Assembly (NCBI GenBank): GCA_001603615.1
Contig: LUZL01000017.1
Span: 1 to 9,030 of the forward strand
From: Bacteroidales bacterium Bact_20
GTDB taxonomy: Bacteria; Bacteroidota; Bacteroidia; Bacteroidales; DTU049
Length of the DNA stretch: 9,030 nt
Direction of reading: 5' to 3'
Part shown: positions 5,621-9,030 of the stretch, in pieces
How the letters are laid out: each line of letters starts with the position of its first letter
Numbering within the stretch: position 1 is the stretch's first letter
The notes under the pieces: model-generated
Told to the model about the DNA's origin: nothing
Seen by the model: only the letters and a program-made list of their open reading frames with translations
Database searches by the model: none
Position numbers and translations under genes: made by a program

Positions 5621-7399
5621 ATGAATAAAACAAGATTATTAATATTATTGATTTCTATAATATCATCTGAAATATTATTTTCTCAGCATACTGATACTAT
5701 CACTATCAGACATGCCAATGCTTATAGCTGGAGATACGAGAATAATTTTATGATAATAGATAGTGCCAAATATGATATAGATACTATCTCATTTTTTTAT
5801 TTTTCACCATACAAAGAATATAAATATGTGCTTACAAATGATCTAGTAGGTGGAGTTTCATATCCTGCTTATTTACCAGATCTACTGAAGCAAAACGATA
5901 TTAATACTATCAAAATGCCATATTTACAAAATGTTGGTTTTTTTGATATTGAAAATATTCCATTGATAACCTCAGATACTGCTATCATGCAAGCTAGATT
6001 TATGCAGGGAATATCAAGAGAGCAATATTTCCAAGCTAAATTTACTATGCCTATTTCAGACATAGCACATTTCAATTTTTTTTATCGTACTTTCGCAGCT
6101 AATTCTACCTACATTAATTCATCTGTCAGACAAAATCAATTCTATTCAACTTTTTTCGGTAATACTAAAAATAAAAAATATAATTATTATCTGGGCATTG
6201 TGCAGCAAAATAGAACTTCCAAAGAAAATGGTGGCATTAAAGATATAAGCACATTTAGAGACTCTGCTAAAACTGATAGAATATTACTCGATGTTTTGTT
6301 ATCAAAGGCCAGTTCATATCATAAAACTGCCGATTATTTTTATTCTCATTCTTATAAAATCAGCAAAACATTGTCTCTATTTCATCATATTTCATACTCA
6401 CAATATAGCTATAGATATGATGATCCTAATCCTACATTAGACTTCTATTCTCCTAATGTCGTTATGCTCAATGATAGTGTATTTGACAGTCTGCATGTGT
6501 GGCAGCTAGATAATAAATTGGGATTAAACTATAATAACAATAAATGGCTAATAAATATCAGCTATGACTACTCTTTTGGTAAATACAAGATGGATAGCAT
6601 CAGAGCTAAGCCTATATTTCATTCCATCAATGCTATTGTCAGCTATAAAAATTGGATAAAATTTAATATGCAATATTATTTAAGCGATTACAAAGATAAT
6701 AAAGCAGTTATCTCTGGTGATTTACCTTTTGTTTCTTACGAAATCGGTTATAATAAATTTTCTCAACCTTATATTTATTCACATTTTTTAGGGAAATATT
6801 ATAAATATACAAATAAACTTCCAGACACTGATCTATTATGGACTAAAATTGGAAATAAGAATAAATTTGGCTCTATATCTATATTTGGAGGGAATATTAA
6901 TAAAAAAATTTTTTTTGATGAAAATGGCATAGTAAATTTCACCAATTCAATAGCATTTGCTGGATTAGAGTTAGATTTACAATTTAATGTTGGCAAACAT
7001 TTAGTAGTGCAATCATATCATTTATTACAATATCCATTTAATAAAAGAACCTTGTCTGTGCCATTATGGCTGACAAGAGATGCCTTTTGTTATCATACTC
7101 CACTTTTCAAAGGTAATGCATATTTAAAAACAGGAATTGAATTTTTATATCTAACAAAATACTACGCACCTAAATGGAATCCAAATATTCAAAATTTCCA
7201 GACCAGCAATGATAAATTAGGAAATTTTATTTATCCATCTTTATTCTTACAATTAAAAATAAAAAAAGCAGTCATATTTGTTCAATTAGAGAATTTCACA
7301 GATGGCTTATTGAAACCCAGACAATATATGTCAATCGTAGGCTATCCGATGCGAGATATGACATTTAGATGGGGTTTGCAATGGAATTTTTATAATTAA
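5621..7399 (+). CDS. Outer-membrane beta-barrel protein, Bacteroidota putative porin family
   Basis: A 592-residue exported protein. The signal peptide is residues 1-21, with likely cleavage at LFS|QHT, typical of this phylum. The rest is a chain of alternating polar and aromatic-rich strands (many Tyr, Phe, Trp and Asn) and ends GYPMRDMTFRWGLQWNFYN. A final strand with Gly, Trp and terminal aromatic residues is the signature for insertion by the BAM machinery. The early region FFYRTFAANSTYINSSVRQN (about 152-171) corresponds to the FxYRxxxxxGxYxNxxxRN pattern I associate with the Bacteroidota 'putative porin' family (Porin_10). It lacks a TonB box and plug domain, so it is not a TonB-dependent receptor. 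Substrate is unknown; a diffusion channel is the default guess. It has its own promoter and its stop codon overlaps that of mfd. The fold is fairly certain, the family moderately so. Confidence 0.8.
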   Translation: MNKTRLLILLISIISSEILFSQHTDTITIRHANAYSWRYENNFMIIDSAKYDIDTISFFYFSPYKEYKYVLTNDLVGGVSYPAYLPDLLKQNDINTIKMPYLQNVGFFDIENIPLITSDTAIMQARFMQGISREQYFQAKFTMPISDIAHFNFFYRTFAANSTYINSSVRQNQFYSTFFGNTKNKKYNYYLGIVQQNRTSKENGGIKDISTFRDSAKTDRILLDVLLSKASSYHKTADYFYSHSYKISKTLSLFHHISYSQYSYRYDDPNPTLDFYSPNVVMLNDSVFDSLHVWQLDNKLGLNYNNNKWLINISYDYSFGKYKMDSIRAKPIFHSINAIVSYKNWIKFNMQYYLSDYKDNKAVISGDLPFVSYEIGYNKFSQPYIYSHFLGKYYKYTNKLPDTDLLWTKIGNKNKFGSISIFGGNINKKIFFDENGIVNFTNSIAFAGLELDLQFNVGKHLVVQSYHLLQYPFNKRTLSVPLWLTRDAFCYHTPLFKGNAYLKTGIEFLYLTKYYAPKWNPNIQNFQTSNDKLGNFIYPSLFLQLKIKKAVIFVQLENFTDGLLKPRQYMSIVGYPMRDMTFRWGLQWNFYN

Positions 7400-9030
7400 T
7401 CCAGTTGAGACACATTAGAACTTATCTCAACGGGAGCTTCCAAAATTTCTTCTAAATATTTCCTAGCCATTTTGAAATTATGAGTAGGCTCTATGCTGAG
7501 AATGAGTCTATGAGTATCCTGCTTCATATTAGTATTTTTAGGATGATTTTGTATAAAATCCAATATATTGGGTAATTTTTGAATGATTTTATCTTTGTGA
7601 AAATCTTTAGATGAAAAATATAAAGTAAGGATATTTTTGTACAAAGTAATTTTTTCTATATACAATTGCTGCGCCAGCCACTTTAGCCTAATAGCATCTA
7701 TCAATTCTAATGTCTCTGGTGGTAAATCACCGAAACGGTCTTTTATTTTTTCTATAGTGTTTAATAAATCTTTTTCGCTAGTAGAATCGTTTAGCTCTCT
7801 ATATAGCTTGATACGTTCTATACTTGTAGGTACATAGAATTCTGGAATTAAAATACTACGATCTGTATCAATAGTTATCTCAGATGAAGGTATGTTTAAT
7901 TCTTTATCACTAATAGGCATATTCATTTCCTGACGTAGCTCTATGAGAGCTTCATCTAAAACTTTTTGATACATCTCATAGCCTACATCCTCTATGAAAC
8001 CACTCTGCTCGGCTCCGAATATAGAACCAGCACCACGAATTTCTAGATCTTTTAATGCTACAGAAAAACCAGAACCTAAATCGCTAAATTCCTCAATAGT
8101 TTTTAATCTTTTTTGTGAAACAGTGGATAAAAATGTAGCTGGAGGTATGAGAATATAGCAAAAAGCTTTTTGATTTCTACGCCCTACTCTACCACGCAAT
8201 TGATGTAAATCGCTAAGGCCAAAATTTTGACCATCATTTATGAAAATAGTATTTGCCATAGGCATATCTATGCCAGACTCTATGATAGTAGTAGAGACTA
8301 AAACATCTATTTCTCTTTGTAGAAAAGCCATTGTAACGGTTTCTATTTCCTCAGCTTTCATGCGACCATGAGCTATGCCTACGCGTGCTGTGGGCACTAG
8401 ATTGTTTATCAAATTTGCTATATCTGCTATTGTACCTATTTTATTATGTATAAAAAATACTTGTCCGCCACGTTCTAATTCTTGTTCTATAGCATTTTTA
8501 ATGAAATTAGGCTCAAAAGTTCTCACTTCTGTATGAATAGGTTGTCTATTAGGTGGTGGAGTTCGTAAAACACTAATATCTCTAGCACCCATCAGAGACA
8601 TCTGCAGGGTACGAGGTATAGGAGTAGCAGATAGATATAGAGTGTCCACGTTAGCTTTTAATTGTCTAATTTTTTCTTTTGCTGAAACGCCAAACTTTTG
8701 CTCTTCATCTATAACTAAAAGTCCTAAATCATGAAATTTAACATCACCACTCAGCAATCTATGAGTACCGATGATAATATCTATTTTGCCTTCGGCTAGC
8801 TGTTTTAATATCTCTTTTTGCTCTTTGCTACTACGAAAGCGATTTATGAAATCTACAGTAACTGGTAACTCTTGTAAGCGTTCTGAGAAAGTCATATAAT
8901 GCTGAAAAGCCAGAATAGTTGTAGGAACTAATATAGCTGTTTGTTTACCATCTAAAGCAGCTTTGAAAGCAGCTCTCACAGCAATCTCTGTTTTACCAAA
9001 ACCTACATCTCCACAGATCAGTCTATCCAT
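7396..9030 (-). CDS. mfd: Transcription-repair coupling factor Mfd, C-terminal half (5' end beyond window edge)
   Basis: The frame is open to the right edge; the 544 visible residues are about half of a normal Mfd (about 1100-1150), and the Met at the edge is internal. Visible superfamily 2 translocase motifs are Walker A GDVGFGKTE (8-16, numbering from the edge), GTHRLL (88-93), DEEQ (108-111), SATPIPR (134-140), STTIIESGID (246-255) and HQLRGRVGR (276-284). The translocation-in-RecG region follows (about 308-335, ..FSDLGSGF..IRGAG), then the C-terminal D7 domain (about 390-490). Mfd pushes stalled RNA polymerase off DNA and recruits UvrA for repair. The missing part should hold the UvrB-like and polymerase-interaction domains. 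DEEQ together with IIESGIDMP distinguishes it from RecG. It ends SQLD with its TAA at 7398-7396 overlapping the convergent porin stop. Confidence 0.96.
   Translation of the reverse strand: MDRLICGDVGFGKTEIAVRAAFKAALDGKQTAILVPTTILAFQHYMTFSERLQELPVTVDFINRFRSSKEQKEILKQLAEGKIDIIIGTHRLLSGDVKFHDLGLLVIDEEQKFGVSAKEKIRQLKANVDTLYLSATPIPRTLQMSLMGARDISVLRTPPPNRQPIHTEVRTFEPNFIKNAIEQELERGGQVFFIHNKIGTIADIANLINNLVPTARVGIAHGRMKAEEIETVTMAFLQREIDVLVSTTIIESGIDMPMANTIFINDGQNFGLSDLHQLRGRVGRRNQKAFCYILIPPATFLSTVSQKRLKTIEEFSDLGSGFSVALKDLEIRGAGSIFGAEQSGFIEDVGYEMYQKVLDEALIELRQEMNMPISDKELNIPSSEITIDTDRSILIPEFYVPTSIERIKLYRELNDSTSEKDLLNTIEKIKDRFGDLPPETLELIDAIRLKWLAQQLYIEKITLYKNILTLYFSSKDFHKDKIIQKLPNILDFIQNHPKNTNMKQDTHRLILSIEPTHNFKMARKYLEEILEAPVEISSNVSQLD
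7401..7434. terminator. Inverted repeat at the porin/mfd convergent junction, possible bidirectional terminator
   Basis: CCAGTTGAGA (7401-7410) and TCTCAACGGG (7425-7434) pair at 9 of 10 positions with one mismatch and a 14-nt loop. It begins 2 bp after the porin stop and sits inside the last codons of mfd. There is no T-tract after it on the plus strand; on the minus strand an AT-rich run (TAATTATAAAAATT) follows. It is the only hairpin placed to separate these two transcripts. Confidence 0.35.

Noticed and set aside
5869..6075. 68-codon open frame on the minus strand
   Set aside because: Antisense shadow of the porin gene; no independent motif, promoter or start context.
6799..6996. 65-codon open frame on the minus strand
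   Set aside because: Antisense shadow of the porin gene with random-looking composition.
7637..7837. 66-codon open frame on the plus strand
   Set aside because: Antisense to the D7-encoding part of mfd; Ser-rich content follows from the opposite strand's codons.
9028..9030. ATG at the right edge as the start of a short helicase
   Set aside because: The Met precedes the Mfd Walker A motif, which in the family lies about halfway along the protein; the gene simply continues past the edge.

Overview
The window is very AT-rich chromosomal DNA that looks like a member of the Bacteroidota. The evidence is a Bacteroidota-type putative porin with a signal peptide ending FS|Q, a MiaA of the GTGKD/QFAKRQ type common in that phylum, a guaB followed by a secreted parvulin-type prolyl isomerase, and two good matches to the phylum's promoter element TAnnTTTG in place of a sigma70-type -10. 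Species cannot be called from sequence alone.

Layout: (1) Positions 1-2085, minus strand: guaB (IMP dehydrogenase, de novo GTP synthesis), then 22 bp downstream a periplasmic prolyl isomerase cut by the left edge; together they look like one operon. (2) 2086-2525: a 440-bp gene-free stretch with the guaB promoter, an A8T8 tract and a hairpin. (3) 2526-4349, minus strand: an accessory island of small, unrecognised, extremely AT-rich genes. These are a three-helix membrane protein, a lipoprotein and two tandem paralogous two-helix membrane proteins. Two coding scraps lie between them: a start-less 36-codon tail, and a short segment of the RHS core domain. (4) 4502-5419, minus: miaA, tRNA A37 dimethylallyltransferase. 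(5) 5621-7399, plus: an outer-membrane beta-barrel (putative porin family) with a promoter almost touching its start codon. (6) 7396-9030, minus: the C-terminal half of mfd, running off the right edge and sharing a 4-bp stop-codon overlap with the porin gene.

The core genes are housekeeping genes and do not form one pathway. The noteworthy part is the island. The order, read along the minus strand, is orphan tail, lipoprotein, RHS-core scrap, paralogous small membrane-protein pair. This is what one expects of eroded RHS polymorphic-toxin cassettes whose toxins are gone and whose putative immunity genes remain. The RHS match is seen directly but is short. The immunity roles are inference.
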